Origin: Pseudarthrobacter raffinosi
Lineage (GTDB): Bacteria > Actinomycetota > Actinomycetes > Actinomycetales > Micrococcaceae
DNA: 64,000 nucleotides
Reading direction: 5' to 3'
NCBI RefSeq assembly: GCF_023913735.1
Contig: NZ_JAMXBH010000010.1
Span: 1 to 64,000 of the forward strand
Position numbers and translations under genes: made by a program. Below the pieces are notes generated by a model. It saw nothing but the letters and a program-made list of their open reading frames with translations, did not search any database and was not told the DNA's origin. Below, piece by piece: positions 24,135-33,245 of this stretch. Position 1 is the stretch's first letter. Every line of letters starts with the position of its first letter.

Positions 24135-25145
24135 ATGCAATCGACCTTAGGCAATCCGGACCGCCGGGGATTCTTGAAACTATCGGCCGCAGCGGGGGGC
24201 GTCGTGTTTCTAGGGCTCACGACGGGTTGTGGGCAGGCTGGGGGCAGCGGCGGTGGCGCTTCCAAAGGGTATTCCGGTGATGTCGCGATTACGGGCTTGG
24301 CGAGTTTGATCCACTCGGCTCCGTTCTTCATCGCCCAGTCCGAGGGCTACTACGAGGAAGAGGGCCTCACGCTGGAGCACATCCAGTTCCCGGGAGGGCT
24401 GGATACGGTCAGAGGGATTGAGTCGGGTATTGGATTCGGCACCTCTTCAACCATCCCCGTCTTCATTGCCGCGGAAAAGGGGATGGATGTGAGGATCTTC
24501 GGCAACCTCTACACGGCTGCTTCCGTTGACTTCATCGCGCTGGCAGACTCCCCGATCAAGACCATCCAGGATCTCAAAGGCAAGAAAGTTGCAGTCAGTA
24601 CACCCGGATCAAACTCCTCCTATTTTGCAGACCGTACCCTGCGGGAGGCCGGTCTTGTTCCCGGCAAGGATGTCGAACTGATCAGCGTCGGATCCGCGAG
24701 CGATTCCTGGACTGCGGTGTCAAAGAACGTCGTCGATGTTGCTTGGACGGCATCCCCTCTTTCCGAGAAAATCGCTTCCGAAAGTGGCGGGAAGGTTATC
24801 TGGCGGTCCCGCGACTATGTGACGGATTGGTCGGATACTTGCCTGGTTGCGACGGGGTCATTCATCGACAAGAACACCGAGGCAATGAAGGGATGGGGCC
24901 GGGCGCTCCAGAAGGCTATGGACCTCATCTCAAACGATCTGGAAAAAGCGGCCGATGCATACGGCAAGGCCATCAAGTACGAACCGAAAGTTGCGCTTGA
25001 AGCGCTAAAAAACTCCCAGAAATTCTACAGCCTCGACTTTACTGACGCCCAGTTGGCCGCCGTCGTCGCTGCCGGTAAGGCTCAGGGCCAACTGACCAAG
25101 GAACCGGACATGAATGCCATCGTCATGAAGAACTTTCTCTCATGA
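24135..25145 (+). CDS. ABC transporter substrate-binding lipoprotein (NMT1/SsuA-type)
   Basis: A 336-residue exported binding protein. The N-terminus has a twin-arginine motif (D-R10-R11-G-F-L-K) and a lipobox with C32 (LTTGC), so a Tat-exported lipoprotein is predicted. The body (ITGLASLIHSAPFFIAQSEGYYEEEGL, then DLKGKKVAVSTPGSNSSYF) is the NMT1/THI5-like fold used for aromatic sulfonates, taurine and phthalate-type ligands. It heads a tightly overlapping ABC operon followed by phthalate-dioxygenase-type genes, so phthalate or a close aromatic dicarboxylate is the inferred ligand. Confidence 0.85.
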   Translation: MQSTLGNPDRRGFLKLSAAAGGVVFLGLTTGCGQAGGSGGGASKGYSGDVAITGLASLIHSAPFFIAQSEGYYEEEGLTLEHIQFPGGLDTVRGIESGIGFGTSSTIPVFIAAEKGMDVRIFGNLYTAASVDFIALADSPIKTIQDLKGKKVAVSTPGSNSSYFADRTLREAGLVPGKDVELISVGSASDSWTAVSKNVVDVAWTASPLSEKIASESGGKVIWRSRDYVTDWSDTCLVATGSFIDKNTEAMKGWGRALQKAMDLISNDLEKAADAYGKAIKYEPKVALEALKNSQKFYSLDFTDAQLAAVVAAGKAQGQLTKEPDMNAIVMKNFLS

Positions 25146-25969
25146 GTCAGTCACCCACCATGCGTTCGATAGGACACGAAAACGACGTCGTTTTCGACAA
25201 CATAGGAATGACTTTCGATACAGGTGCCGGGGTTACCCGGGCCGTCGAGAACGTTTCCGGAGCGATACCGGAAGGCAAGTTCGTGTCCGTGATAGGCCCC
25301 AGCGGCTGCGGCAAGAGCACTCTGCTCGATATGGTCGGCGGCCTCCTCAAGCCCACACAGGGGTCCGTGAGCATCAACGGAGAGAAGGTGACCGGGCCCC
25401 GGCGCGATACTGCAATGGTGTTCCAAGAGGACTCCACTTTGCATTGGCGCACCGTGTTGGACAACGTGGCTTTCGGACTGGAAGTCAAGGGCATCTCCAA
25501 AGCTGAACGCTACGACAGCGCCCGTCGCATGATTGAGCTCGTGGGACTGAAAGGTTTCGAAGACCACCGCCCGGGCCAACTCTCGGGCGGAATGAAGCAG
25601 CGCGTGGCTATTGCCCGGGCGCTGGCCATGGAACCGCGCGTCCTGCTCATGGACGAACCGTTCGGCGCTCTGGATCAGCAGACCAGGCAGTTCATTGGCC
25701 GGGAGCTGTTGCGCATCTGGGAAAAAACGCGCAACCGCGTCCTGTTTATCACGCACGACATCCAGGAGGCCGTCTACCTCTCCGACGAAGTTTGGGTCAT
25801 GTCAGCGAGGCCCTCAATTGTCAAAGAGGTGGTGACCATCGATTTGCCGCGCCCCCGGCCGGAGGGAACACACGCGCTGCCAAGGTTCCGGGAATTGGAA
25901 GACCACCTGTGGGCACTTGTGAAGGTGGAGGCGGAAAAGACGCTCGGCCCAGGGGCGCGGCTCGCGTGA
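25142..25969 (+). CDS. ABC transporter ATP-binding protein (SsuB/TauB-like)
   Basis: A 275-residue ATPase starting at an ATGA overlap with the binding protein. Walker A is GPSGCGKST, the Q-loop is [14 protein letters not shown], the signature is [15 protein letters not shown], Walker B is [11 protein letters not shown], and the switch histidine is in ITHDIQEA. This is the nitrate/sulfonate/taurine importer type. Its stop overlaps the following permease start, so all four ABC genes are translationally coupled. Confidence 0.92.
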   Translation: MSQSPTMRSIGHENDVVFDNIGMTFDTGAGVTRAVENVSGAIPEGKFVSVIGPSGCGKSTLLDMVGGLLKPTQGSVSINGEKVTGPRRDTAMVFQEDSTLHWRTVLDNVAFGLEVKGISKAERYDSARRMIELVGLKGFEDHRPGQLSGGMKQRVAIARALAMEPRVLLMDEPFGALDQQTRQFIGRELLRIWEKTRNRVLFITHDIQEAVYLSDEVWVMSARPSIVKEVVTIDLPRPRPEGTHALPRFRELEDHLWALVKVEAEKTLGPGARLA

Positions 25970-26766
25970 CTGTCCTGGAAAAGACCCTGCCAGTCCCGCC
26001 CAAGCAGAGGGATACTCTCGTACGCCGAGCAGCCATGGTCCGCTGGGCTATTTTGGCGGCGCTGATCGTCATTCTCGAGGTCACCACCAGAACGGGAATG
26101 ATAAGCCCGGCGCTTATGGTGTCACCCTCGGAGATTCTCGCGCGGCTTGTCTCGATCGTTCCGACGGAACGATTTGGCCAAGACGCAGCCCGTACACTGA
26201 CGACAATCCTGATTGCGTTCACCATCGGACTTGTTCTGGGAATCCCGTTGGGGGTGTTCTTGTGGCGGGTACCGGCGGCCGGCCGCATCCTTGAGCCGTT
26301 CATCGTCACGGGATATGCAATGCCCACCCTGTTGTTCTATCCGGTTCTGCTGGCCGTCATGGGACTGAATGCGGGGCCGATCATTCTCATAGCGGCCTCG
26401 ATGTCCCTCATCCCGATTGCGTTGACGACGATGGTCGCGCTGAAATCAATCAAGCCCATTCTTCATAAGCTCGCCAACTCCGTGAGCGCTTCTCCCCGCC
26501 AGTATTACCTGAAGGTCCTGTTCCCTGCGGCGACACCTCTGATTTTCCCGGGAGTAAAGCTGGGCTTTATCTACGCGGTAATCGGCACTGTTGCCATGGA
26601 ATTCATCCTGGCAGCACAAGGCATCGGTTTCCGCGCCGGCTTCTACTACCGCGAACTCAACACCGCCGACATGTGGGCCTATATCGCTGTGGTGATTGTT
26701 CTCAGCGTGCTGGTCAACGCGGTCCTCACCAGGCTAGAGAAACGTATCAGAAGGGACATGCTGTGA
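25966..26766 (+). CDS. ABC transporter permease (first)
   Basis: The start is GTG 25966, which overlaps the ATPase stop, giving 266 residues; the longer frame upstream is inside the ATPase. Six hydrophobic segments are visible with the BPD_transp_1 coupling segment (LANSVSASPRQYYLKVLFPAATPLIFPGVKLG). It is the SsuC/TauC type. It is followed, with another four-base overlap, by a second permease, indicating a heterodimeric membrane pore. Confidence 0.88.
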   Translation: MTVLEKTLPVPPKQRDTLVRRAAMVRWAILAALIVILEVTTRTGMISPALMVSPSEILARLVSIVPTERFGQDAARTLTTILIAFTIGLVLGIPLGVFLWRVPAAGRILEPFIVTGYAMPTLLFYPVLLAVMGLNAGPIILIAASMSLIPIALTTMVALKSIKPILHKLANSVSASPRQYYLKVLFPAATPLIFPGVKLGFIYAVIGTVAMEFILAAQGIGFRAGFYYRELNTADMWAYIAVVIVLSVLVNAVLTRLEKRIRRDML

Positions 26767-27563
26767 GTACCGACGTGACGATTCCTTCGTTTCCACAAAT
26801 TACCGGTCATCGGGAAGCAAAGAAATCCAGGGTGATCAGGGACAACCTGTGGCGCGCCGCAGTGCTGGTAGCACTTGTCCTCCTCTGGGCCGTGTTGTCT
26901 TCCACGACCGACCTGGTGGCTTCCCCTGCGGCATCCCTTAACGCTCTGGCGGAGCGCTTCGCCGACGGCTCCATCTATCGGCATCTCGATGCAACGCTGC
27001 AAGCGGTAGCCATCGGGTTCTGCATTGCCGCCGCGATTGGATTTCCCCTGGGCTATGTCATCGGACGGAGCAAGTTTCTCGGGGCTGTATTCGATCCACT
27101 CGTGGCAGGCGCATTTGCCATCCCGCGTGTAATCTTCTTTCCGATTCTTCTCCAGATATTCGGAGTGGGTGTGGGCGCCCAGTCCGCAATGGCCGCCCTG
27201 GCCGCCGTATTTCCCATTATGGTCTCGACCACAGCAGGCGTCCGCGCCATCAACCCGCTTTTGCCCAAGCTCGCACGCTCCCTGAGCCTGTCCCCGCTGC
27301 AGACCGTGACCAAGATATACATACCGGCCATGGCCCCATCACTCATGGTCGGTATCCGTATCGGCTTCAGCATTGCGTTCATCAACGTGATCATTGCCGA
27401 GTTCTTCGCCGCGCGTGCCGGTTTGGGCCTCCAGGCCCTGCGCGCCTACGGAATGTTGGACCTGCCCACCATGTACGGGATCATCGTCCTTCTCGCAGCA
27501 ATCGCACTGGCAGGAAACCTTGCCCTGTGGGCTGTCGAGCGGCGTCTGGGCGAGAAAGCCTAG
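26763..27563 (+). CDS. ABC transporter permease (second)
   Basis: GTG 26763 overlaps the stop of the first permease, giving 266 residues. It has six predicted membrane helices and the coupling motif (LARSLSLSPLQTVTKIYIPAMAPSLMVGIRIG). The two permeases share the fold but differ throughout. Most SsuABC-type importers use one permease as a homodimer; a two-permease organisation is also seen in actinobacterial phthalate (pat-type) importers, supporting the phthalate inference. Confidence 0.88.
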   Translation: MSTDVTIPSFPQITGHREAKKSRVIRDNLWRAAVLVALVLLWAVLSSTTDLVASPAASLNALAERFADGSIYRHLDATLQAVAIGFCIAAAIGFPLGYVIGRSKFLGAVFDPLVAGAFAIPRVIFFPILLQIFGVGVGAQSAMAALAAVFPIMVSTTAGVRAINPLLPKLARSLSLSPLQTVTKIYIPAMAPSLMVGIRIGFSIAFINVIIAEFFAARAGLGLQALRAYGMLDLPTMYGIIVLLAAIALAGNLALWAVERRLGEKA

Positions 27564-27635
27564 GCCTTACACCCCGCGCCTTGCGCGTGGATGCTCGGGT
27601 CATTGGTCTCTGAACGACCTAAGGAAGAGGGAAGC

Positions 27636-28289
27636 ATGACTACTGCTGCCAGCGACGAATACAAAAGGCTGCGGACCGAGTTTAAGGAAAAGGGCCTAGG
27701 CGGGAGGATCGGATTCGGCAATCGACCAGCGCTTCTGGTAGTTGACTTCATCCGCGGATTCACAGATACACGATCGCCTTTGGCCGGAGATCTGGACGAA
27801 CAGGTGAAGGCGACACAGGAACTTTTGGCACGGGCACGGGCGGCGGCAGTTCCCGTCATCTTCTCGACAGTCGCCTACGACACGGATCTGCAGGAAGCCG
27901 GTAAATGGATCCGGAAAATCCCCTCCAACAGTTGGTTGGTTGAGGGAAGCGAATGGGTAGAACTCGACGACAGGCTCGCCCGCCAAAGCAGCGAAATGCT
28001 GCTGGTGAAAAAGTACGCATCCTGCTTTTTCGGGACCGACCTTGCAGCGCGCCTGGTGTCCAAGGGGATCGATACGCTGATCCTCGTCGGTTGCACCACC
28101 AGCGGATGTATCCGCGCCACGGCCGTTGACTCATGTTCCTACGGATTCCACACCATCGTTGTTGAGGAAGGTGTCGGCGACCGCGCCGAGCTTCCCCATC
28201 TTGCGAGCCTTTTCGACATCGACAACAAATACGGCGACGTCGTCGGCTTGGAGGAGGCAAACGCCTACCTCGAGCATGTCCGCGCGTAG
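27636..28289 (+). CDS. Isochorismatase-family amidohydrolase (N-carbamoylsarcosine amidase-like)
   Basis: A 217-residue cysteine hydrolase with the full triad: D37 in [12 protein letters not shown], a lysine in [16 protein letters not shown] (K125 or K126), and C158 in [17 protein letters not shown]. This TSGC(I/V)RAT block is shared by N-carbamoylsarcosine amidohydrolases and maleamate amidases, which release ammonia from carboxamides. It follows the ABC importer by 72 bases and precedes an MFS carrier. Within a phthalate-type operon an amide such as phthalamate is a conceivable substrate, but that is speculation. Confidence 0.82.
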   Translation: MTTAASDEYKRLRTEFKEKGLGGRIGFGNRPALLVVDFIRGFTDTRSPLAGDLDEQVKATQELLARARAAAVPVIFSTVAYDTDLQEAGKWIRKIPSNSWLVEGSEWVELDDRLARQSSEMLLVKKYASCFFGTDLAARLVSKGIDTLILVGCTTSGCIRATAVDSCSYGFHTIVVEEGVGDRAELPHLASLFDIDNKYGDVVGLEEANAYLEHVRA

Positions 28290-28381
28290 AGCCACCACCT
28301 CGAGCCGGTGGCAGCGCCCGCCTTCGTCCGGTAAGCAGCAGCGACGCCGTCTTGCCAGGCCGCCCCATCAAAGAGAAAAGC

Positions 28382-29611
28382 ATGCGATCGCCCGGCACTG
28401 ACAGGGCCCTGAGCATTGGCGCGACGGTGCTGTTCTCGTTCGCCCTCGGGACCCTTGGGGTCGTAGTGCCGCTATTGGCAATCGGTGTCGGCTACAGCGC
28501 CCCCGAAGTCGGACTGATGGTCGCGCTGGCGGCCGTCTCGCAGCTGGTGACGCGTCTATTCATGGGTGCCCTTATGCGCCGGGTCCCGGACAAAGCCTTC
28601 CTCGTAGGCTCGGCTGTCATGATTGCCGTCTCCTGCGTCCTCCTTGCGCTCTCGGATGCGCTGGTGATTTTTGCAGTGTCGCAGCTCGTCCAGGGCTCGG
28701 CCCGCGCCTTGTTCTGGACCAGCAGCCAGACACACGCCGTTCGCATGTCGGCCACGTCCGTCGGAGGGCTGACTGCCGTGAATCTGGCCGCCGGCGTGGG
28801 GGCGCTGCTGGGGCCTGCCCTGGCAGGTTACCTGTGGGAAGCGTCGGCAGCGCTGCCGCTGGTTGTGGCGGCGGCGGCAGGTGCAGCGGCCGCCATCCCT
28901 GCGGCCCTGCTGGTCAGACTTCCGCTGTTTGCTCCAGAAAAGTCCGCGGGAGGAATGAAAGCCGGCCGCCTGTGGCGGCGACCCGGGGTTGGTGCGGCCT
29001 GCTGGATGAACGCCGGGGCAGGGGCGTGGAAGAGCCTCCTGGACTCCTATGTTCCCGTTGCGCTTTCCCTTGCGGGGCAATCCGTAGCAGTCATCGGCAT
29101 TCTGATATCCATAGCCAACACCGCCGTCCTTGCAGGAAGCGCGGCCGGCAGCTGGCTGCGCCGAAAGGGAGTGCGGGCCTCGCTCGTCACGGGCCTTCTC
29201 GCCACGGGAGCCGGGCTGGCGGCCGCGGGTCCCCTTGCTGGTGTGGCAGCTGCGGCTGCCGTGGCCCTCGTTATCTCTGGCATTGGTGCGGGCATCCTGC
29301 AAACCGTCGGTCCGGCGATTGCTGTAGACGAAGTGCACCCGGAAGAACGCGGGGATGTGCTGGCACTGACCGGCACTGTCCGTGCATCAGCGCTCTTCTT
29401 TACCCCGTTTGGGATGGCCCTGCTGGTAACCGTGGCTCCGGTTGCCGCGGCACTGCTCGCAGCCGGTGTAGTCATCACTCTTCCGGCGGCGTGCGGCGTG
29501 CGGCATACGGAGGGAAGAGCGGCATCGCCACGAGGAGCCGCCACCACAGGGCCCTTCCACCCCTTCGCAACACGAACACCTGAAAGCTCCCGAGAAGAAG
29601 GCATCCGATGA
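28382..29611 (+). CDS. MFS transporter
   Basis: ATG 28382 (after an AAAGAGAAAAG ribosome binding site) gives 409 residues with about twelve hydrophobic helices and a short polar C-terminal tail. The first helices (TVLFSFALGTLGVVVPLLAIGVGYSAPEVGLMVAL) and the R-x-x-x-D-K loop motif in ALMRRVPDKAFLVG identify a major-facilitator drug/solute carrier. It lies between the amidase and the aldo/keto reductase with a four-base overlap to the latter, so it belongs to the aromatic operon, either as second importer or product exporter. Confidence 0.82.
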   Translation: MRSPGTDRALSIGATVLFSFALGTLGVVVPLLAIGVGYSAPEVGLMVALAAVSQLVTRLFMGALMRRVPDKAFLVGSAVMIAVSCVLLALSDALVIFAVSQLVQGSARALFWTSSQTHAVRMSATSVGGLTAVNLAAGVGALLGPALAGYLWEASAALPLVVAAAAGAAAAIPAALLVRLPLFAPEKSAGGMKAGRLWRRPGVGAACWMNAGAGAWKSLLDSYVPVALSLAGQSVAVIGILISIANTAVLAGSAAGSWLRRKGVRASLVTGLLATGAGLAAAGPLAGVAAAAAVALVISGIGAGILQTVGPAIAVDEVHPEERGDVLALTGTVRASALFFTPFGMALLVTVAPVAAALLAAGVVITLPAACGVRHTEGRAASPRGAATTGPFHPFATRTPESSREEGIR

Positions 29612-30468
29612 CAACTGAATCGACTAAGGCCACTGGCCCGGTCCCGCGGCTGGGTCTGCTGCACGGACACACCATTCCACGGCTCGGCCTGGGCACGTGG
29701 CCAATGGTGGACGATGATTGCGAAACGGCCGTGCGTTATGCAGTTCAGTGCGGCTACCGGCTGATCGACACTGCGTTCCAGTACGGGAACGAGGAAGCCG
29801 TCGGCCGAGGCATCCGCACGGCAGGCGTTCCTAGGGACGAAATCTTCGTCTCCAGCAAGTTCAACAAAGAGTCGCACAGCGTGGATGGGGTGCGACGGGC
29901 CTACGACGAGAGTCTACGGAGGCTCGGCGTTGACTACCTGGACCTGTTTATGTGCCACTGGCCGGTACCTGCCCAGGACAGGTACGTGGACGCGTGGAAG
30001 GGCCTCGTGAAGCTGTTGGAAGAAGGCCGCGTCAAGGCCATCGGCGTTTCCAATTTCAAGCCTGCCCACCTGAGAAGAATCATCGACGAAACCGGAGTGG
30101 TCCCCGACGTCAATCAAATCCAGCTGAGTCCGGACCTGGCACGCCTGTACCCGCGCACCATCCACCGGCAGCTTGGCATTCTGACCGAGTCCTGGAGCCC
30201 GATAGGCCGTGAGTCGGGACTGCGCGGAAACCCCGGTGTTGTCGACATCGCTGACCGCCTCAGGAGATCGCCTGCGCAGGTCTTGCTGCGTTGGCACGTC
30301 CAGCAGGACCTGGTGCCCATTCCGCAGGCTTCAGACCCGCTCTGGCTCGAAGAGAACATTTCCGTTTTTGATTTTTCGCTCACTGCAGAGGACATGGAGG
30401 CGATGGCCCGCCTGGACAGCGGGGAAACCGCGGCGCGGGACTCTGACTTACCGGAAAACGGCCACTGA
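29608..30468 (+). CDS. Aldo/keto reductase, possible phthalate dihydrodiol dehydrogenase
   Basis: A 286-residue AKR starting at an ATGA overlap with the MFS gene. The tetrad is visible: DTAFQYGNEEAVG (Asp and Tyr), SSKFN (Lys), and FMCHWPVP (His). GVSNFKPAHL, NQIQLSP and the C-terminal NADPH-binding GNPGVVDIADRLRRSPAQVLLRWHVQQ follow. In actinobacterial phthalate clusters the cis-dihydrodiol dehydrogenase sits directly before the oxygenase large subunit; this position fits that role, but the substrate assignment is inference. A strong hairpin follows the stop. Confidence 0.8.
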   Translation: MTTESTKATGPVPRLGLLHGHTIPRLGLGTWPMVDDDCETAVRYAVQCGYRLIDTAFQYGNEEAVGRGIRTAGVPRDEIFVSSKFNKESHSVDGVRRAYDESLRRLGVDYLDLFMCHWPVPAQDRYVDAWKGLVKLLEEGRVKAIGVSNFKPAHLRRIIDETGVVPDVNQIQLSPDLARLYPRTIHRQLGILTESWSPIGRESGLRGNPGVVDIADRLRRSPAQVLLRWHVQQDLVPIPQASDPLWLEENISVFDFSLTAEDMEAMARLDSGETAARDSDLPENGH

Positions 30469-30490
30469 TAGGGGCCCGGAAGGCGGGTCG

Positions 30491-30525
30491 CCCCCGTGAT
30501 TCGGCACCGAAAGCCGAATCAGGGG
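30491..30525 (+). terminator. Hairpin between aldo/keto reductase and oxygenase genes
   Basis: TGATTCGGC (30497-30505) pairs perfectly with GCCGAATCA (30513-30521) around a seven-base loop, and flanking CCC/GGG can extend the stem past one mismatch. It splits the cluster into an upstream transport/dehydrogenase unit and a downstream oxygenase unit. Confidence 0.6.
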
Positions 30526-30554
30526 TTGACGAACATCACATAATGCGTCATTCT
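30526..30554 (+). promoter_or_regulatory. Candidate promoter of the oxygenase operon
   Basis: TTGACG (30526-30531), 17 bases, then CATTCT (30549-30554) is a weak sigma-70-like match. CATTCTCT occurs twice in the leader (30549 and about 30569), and GAATCATTC is a short palindrome. The local IclR regulator may act here. Confidence 0.3.
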
Positions 30555-30627
30555 CTTCATTACAGAATCATTCTCTGAACAGCAGAGACCACTAGGCATT
30601 TGCCGGCCCGGACAAGGAGATCCATTG

Positions 30628-32091
30628 ATGACTGACCAAAGCGGCGTCCTTCAGGACGTGCGGCAGGGCATGATCCCTGCGCACATCTACAATGACAAGG
30701 AGATCTTCGAACTCGAAAAGGAGCGTCTTTTCGGACGCAGCTGGCTCTTTGTTGCCCACGAATCCGAAGTGCCTGAAGCAGGGGATTACGTGGTTCGCCG
30801 CGTACTGGAAGACTCGTTCATCATTTCCCGGGACGAAAAGGGCGAAATCCGGGCACTCTTCAACATGTGCCTTCACCGCGGCATGCAGGTCTGCCGGGCC
30901 GAAATGGGCAACGCCTCCCACTTCCGCTGCCCCTACCACGGCTGGTCCTACCGCAACGACGGACGCATCGTGGGCCTGCCGTTCCATCAGGAGGCCTACG
31001 GGGGGGAAGAAGGCTTCAAGAAAAAGGGGCAGACCCTGCTGCCCGCTCCCTCCCTGGGGGTATACAACGGGCTGATCTTCATCAGCCTGGATCCGGACGC
31101 GGAGCCGCTTGAGGACTTCCTCGGCGATTTCAAGTTCTACATGGACTACTACACGAAGCAGAGTGCCGACGGCATTGAGATGCGCGGCCCCCAGCGGTGG
31201 CGCGTGAAGGCGAACTGGAAGATCGGCGCCGAAAACTTCGCCGGCGACATGTACCACACACCCCAGACCCACACATCCGTTGTTGAAATCGGTCTGTTCC
31301 GCGAACCCAAGGCGGAAAAACGCAAGGACGGCACCACCTACTGGGCCGGGAACGGCGGCGGAACGACCTACAAGCTCCCCGAGGGAAGCCTGGAAGACCG
31401 GCTCCGCTATGTGGGCTACCCGGACGAGATGATCGCACGCATGAAGGAGCAGTGGAGCCAGGAGCAGCTCGACGTCGTGGGCAAGGACGGGTTCATGATA
31501 TCGGCGGCCTCGGTGTTCCCGAATATGAGCTTCGTCCACAACTGGCCCCGGGTCGAAGAAGACTCCGACGAGGTGCTTCCCTTTATTTCCATCCGCCAGT
31601 GGCAGCCGATCAGTGAAGACGAGACCGAGATCGTGTCCTGGTTCGCCGTGGACAAGAATGCGCCCGAAGAGTTCAAGGCCCTTTCCTACAAGGCCTACCT
31701 GATGTGCTTTGGCAGCGGCGGCATGTTCGAACAGGACGACGTCGAAAACTGGGTTTCCCTGACCAGTACCGCCGGCGGTCCCATGGCGCGGCGCCTGCTG
31801 CTGAACAGCCGCATGGGCATGCTGGAAAACGGAGACAACGTTGTCGAACCACTGACAACCGAGCAGTACTCGGGTCCGGGTTCAACCCGCGTCGGCTACA
31901 GCGAATACAACCAGCGTGAACTGCTGCTGCGCTGGGCCGACCATCTGGAACGCCCGGTCGAAAAAGCCGCCCAGCTGCACGTCGGAACCAGCGCGGGCCA
32001 GACAGGCTCCCTCAACGGTCCGGGCTCTCTCGGCGCTGCCGCTGAACGCACTGGAAGCACCGCCGTCGAGACCGTCTCAAGGGAGGGCTAG
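30628..32091 (+). CDS. phtAa: Rieske dioxygenase large subunit (phthalate 3,4-dioxygenase type)
   Basis: ATG 30628, seven bases after AAGGAGA, gives 487 residues. The Rieske [2Fe-2S] ligands are C81-L-H83 and C101-P-Y-H104. The catalytic-domain iron ligands are H210 and H215 in NFAGDMYHTPQTH plus an aspartate in FEQDDVENW (D369/D370). The layout and length fit ring-hydroxylating dioxygenase alpha subunits. The neighbours (beta subunit, [3Fe-4S] ferredoxin, FAD reductase, class II aldolase-like decarboxylase) match the actinobacterial phthalate 3,4-dioxygenase order, hence the symbol. A related aromatic acid is possible. Confidence 0.82.
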   Translation: MTDQSGVLQDVRQGMIPAHIYNDKEIFELEKERLFGRSWLFVAHESEVPEAGDYVVRRVLEDSFIISRDEKGEIRALFNMCLHRGMQVCRAEMGNASHFRCPYHGWSYRNDGRIVGLPFHQEAYGGEEGFKKKGQTLLPAPSLGVYNGLIFISLDPDAEPLEDFLGDFKFYMDYYTKQSADGIEMRGPQRWRVKANWKIGAENFAGDMYHTPQTHTSVVEIGLFREPKAEKRKDGTTYWAGNGGGTTYKLPEGSLEDRLRYVGYPDEMIARMKEQWSQEQLDVVGKDGFMISAASVFPNMSFVHNWPRVEEDSDEVLPFISIRQWQPISEDETEIVSWFAVDKNAPEEFKALSYKAYLMCFGSGGMFEQDDVENWVSLTSTAGGPMARRLLLNSRMGMLENGDNVVEPLTTEQYSGPGSTRVGYSEYNQRELLLRWADHLERPVEKAAQLHVGTSAGQTGSLNGPGSLGAAAERTGSTAVETVSREG

Positions 32092-32093
32092 CC

Positions 32094-32699
32094 ATGAGTG
32101 TTGAGGCAGCAAAAGAACGCAACGGCAAGACCCTGTCGGAACAATCTGTTCTCGGCGGGCATGCTTCGCGAACACAGCGGACCGGAGAGTCCCTGCCGTT
32201 TAGTGACGGACTCCATCTGGAGGCGCACCGCTGGCTGGTCGATGAAGCCTATCTGCTGGACGCCCAGGATTATGACGCGTGGATGGCACGCATAGCTGAG
32301 GACGTGCACTACCTCATGCCGGTCCGCGTCACCACCGCCCTCGGTGCCGGCTACAGCACTTCTCCCGGTATGGCGCACCTGGATGAAAACAGGTACTCCC
32401 TAAGCCGCCGGGTTGCGCGTTTCGCGACCGAGCACGCCTGGACTGAAGATCCTCCCTCGCGGCTGCGCCACTACGTCACCAATGTCCGCACGTTCCGCAC
32501 CCACCATCCCGACGAAATCATCGTCGATTCAGCCGTTCTGCTGTTCCGCAGCCGCGGTGACGTGCGTGAAGCCGCCACCGTGTCCGCCGGGCGGGAAGAC
32601 CTTCTCCGCCGAACCGCCACAGGGTGGGAACTTGCCCGACGCACCATCATGGTCGACGAGTCGGTCATTCGGATGCAGAACCTGGCCATATTCCTATGA
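32094..32699 (+). CDS. phtAb: Rieske dioxygenase small (beta) subunit
   Basis: A 201-residue SnoaL-like small subunit starting two bases after the alpha stop. It carries the typical beta-subunit pattern: HRWLVDEAYLLDAQDYDAWMARIAEDVHYLMPVRV, then YSLSRRVARFATEHAWTEDPPSRLRHYVTNVR, then DLLRRTATGWELARRTIMVDESVI. These proteins build an alpha3-beta3 hexamer with the catalytic subunit and have no cofactor. Its stop overlaps the next small gene by four bases. Confidence 0.88.
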   Translation: MSVEAAKERNGKTLSEQSVLGGHASRTQRTGESLPFSDGLHLEAHRWLVDEAYLLDAQDYDAWMARIAEDVHYLMPVRVTTALGAGYSTSPGMAHLDENRYSLSRRVARFATEHAWTEDPPSRLRHYVTNVRTFRTHHPDEIIVDSAVLLFRSRGDVREAATVSAGREDLLRRTATGWELARRTIMVDESVIRMQNLAIFL

Positions 32700-33034
32700 A
32701 AATCGGCTGGGAAGGCGAAGAAGAGGATCGCCTTGCCGCCATCCGGGCGGCACAGGAGATGGGTCGGCTTGAAGCGCACGTGACCGGCACTCCGATCGTG
32801 ATCGCGAATGAGTTTTCCGAGGTCCAGGTGAGCCGGGTCGAGACACGCAACGGCTCGCGGCTGATGATCAAGTCCCCGCGCTCCGGCCAGTGGGTCTCCT
32901 TGTGCCCCCTGGAGCTGGAGTCGCTGACGTGGCAAGCGCCGGCAACGTTCTCTGCCATGATCGGGCACCCGTTCGGGCCGCTCATTACCGAGGATGAGCA
33001 ACCGCCGCAGAACAAGAAGAACACCAACACCTAG
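32696..33034 (+). CDS. Uncharacterised 112-residue protein in the dioxygenase operon
   Basis: ATG 32696 overlaps the beta-subunit stop (ATGA), so translation is coupled; a longer frame upstream lies inside the beta subunit. The protein is acidic at the N-terminus (MKIGWEGEEEDRLAAIRAAQEMGRL), then has an alternating hydrophobic, probably beta-rich core and a polar tail. No domain, signal peptide or membrane helix is recognised. It sits between the beta subunit and the ferredoxin. An assembly, regulatory or electron-transfer accessory role is guesswork. Confidence 0.7.
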   Translation: MKIGWEGEEEDRLAAIRAAQEMGRLEAHVTGTPIVIANEFSEVQVSRVETRNGSRLMIKSPRSGQWVSLCPLELESLTWQAPATFSAMIGHPFGPLITEDEQPPQNKKNTNT

Positions 33035-33050
33035 GCCAAGGAGTTTGACC

Positions 33051-33245
33051 ATGCCTGTCGTAAAAGCAGACCTGCAGGCCTGCCAAGGCTACGCTAACTG
33101 CGTTGTCGGAGCCACCGACTACTTCGATCTGGACGATGACGGAATCGTCGTTCTCCTCAAGACCGAGGTGCCCGAGGCCGACCGTTCCCGAGTCACCGAG
33201 GCCGCCCGCAGCTGTCCGGTGTCCGCACTTGTAGTGGAGAACTAA
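33051..33245 (+). CDS. phtAc: [3Fe-4S]-type ferredoxin
   Basis: A 64-residue ferredoxin from ATG 33051, preceded by AAGGAG. It has exactly three cluster cysteines: C11 and C17 in ACQGYANCVV, and C55 followed by proline in RSCPVSAL. This C-x5-C...C-P arrangement is that of small bacterial [3Fe-4S] ferredoxins used by actinobacterial phthalate and P450 systems. It carries electrons from the following reductase to the Rieske oxygenase. Its stop overlaps the reductase start. Confidence 0.88.
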   Translation: MPVVKADLQACQGYANCVVGATDYFDLDDDGIVVLLKTEVPEADRSRVTEAARSCPVSALVVEN

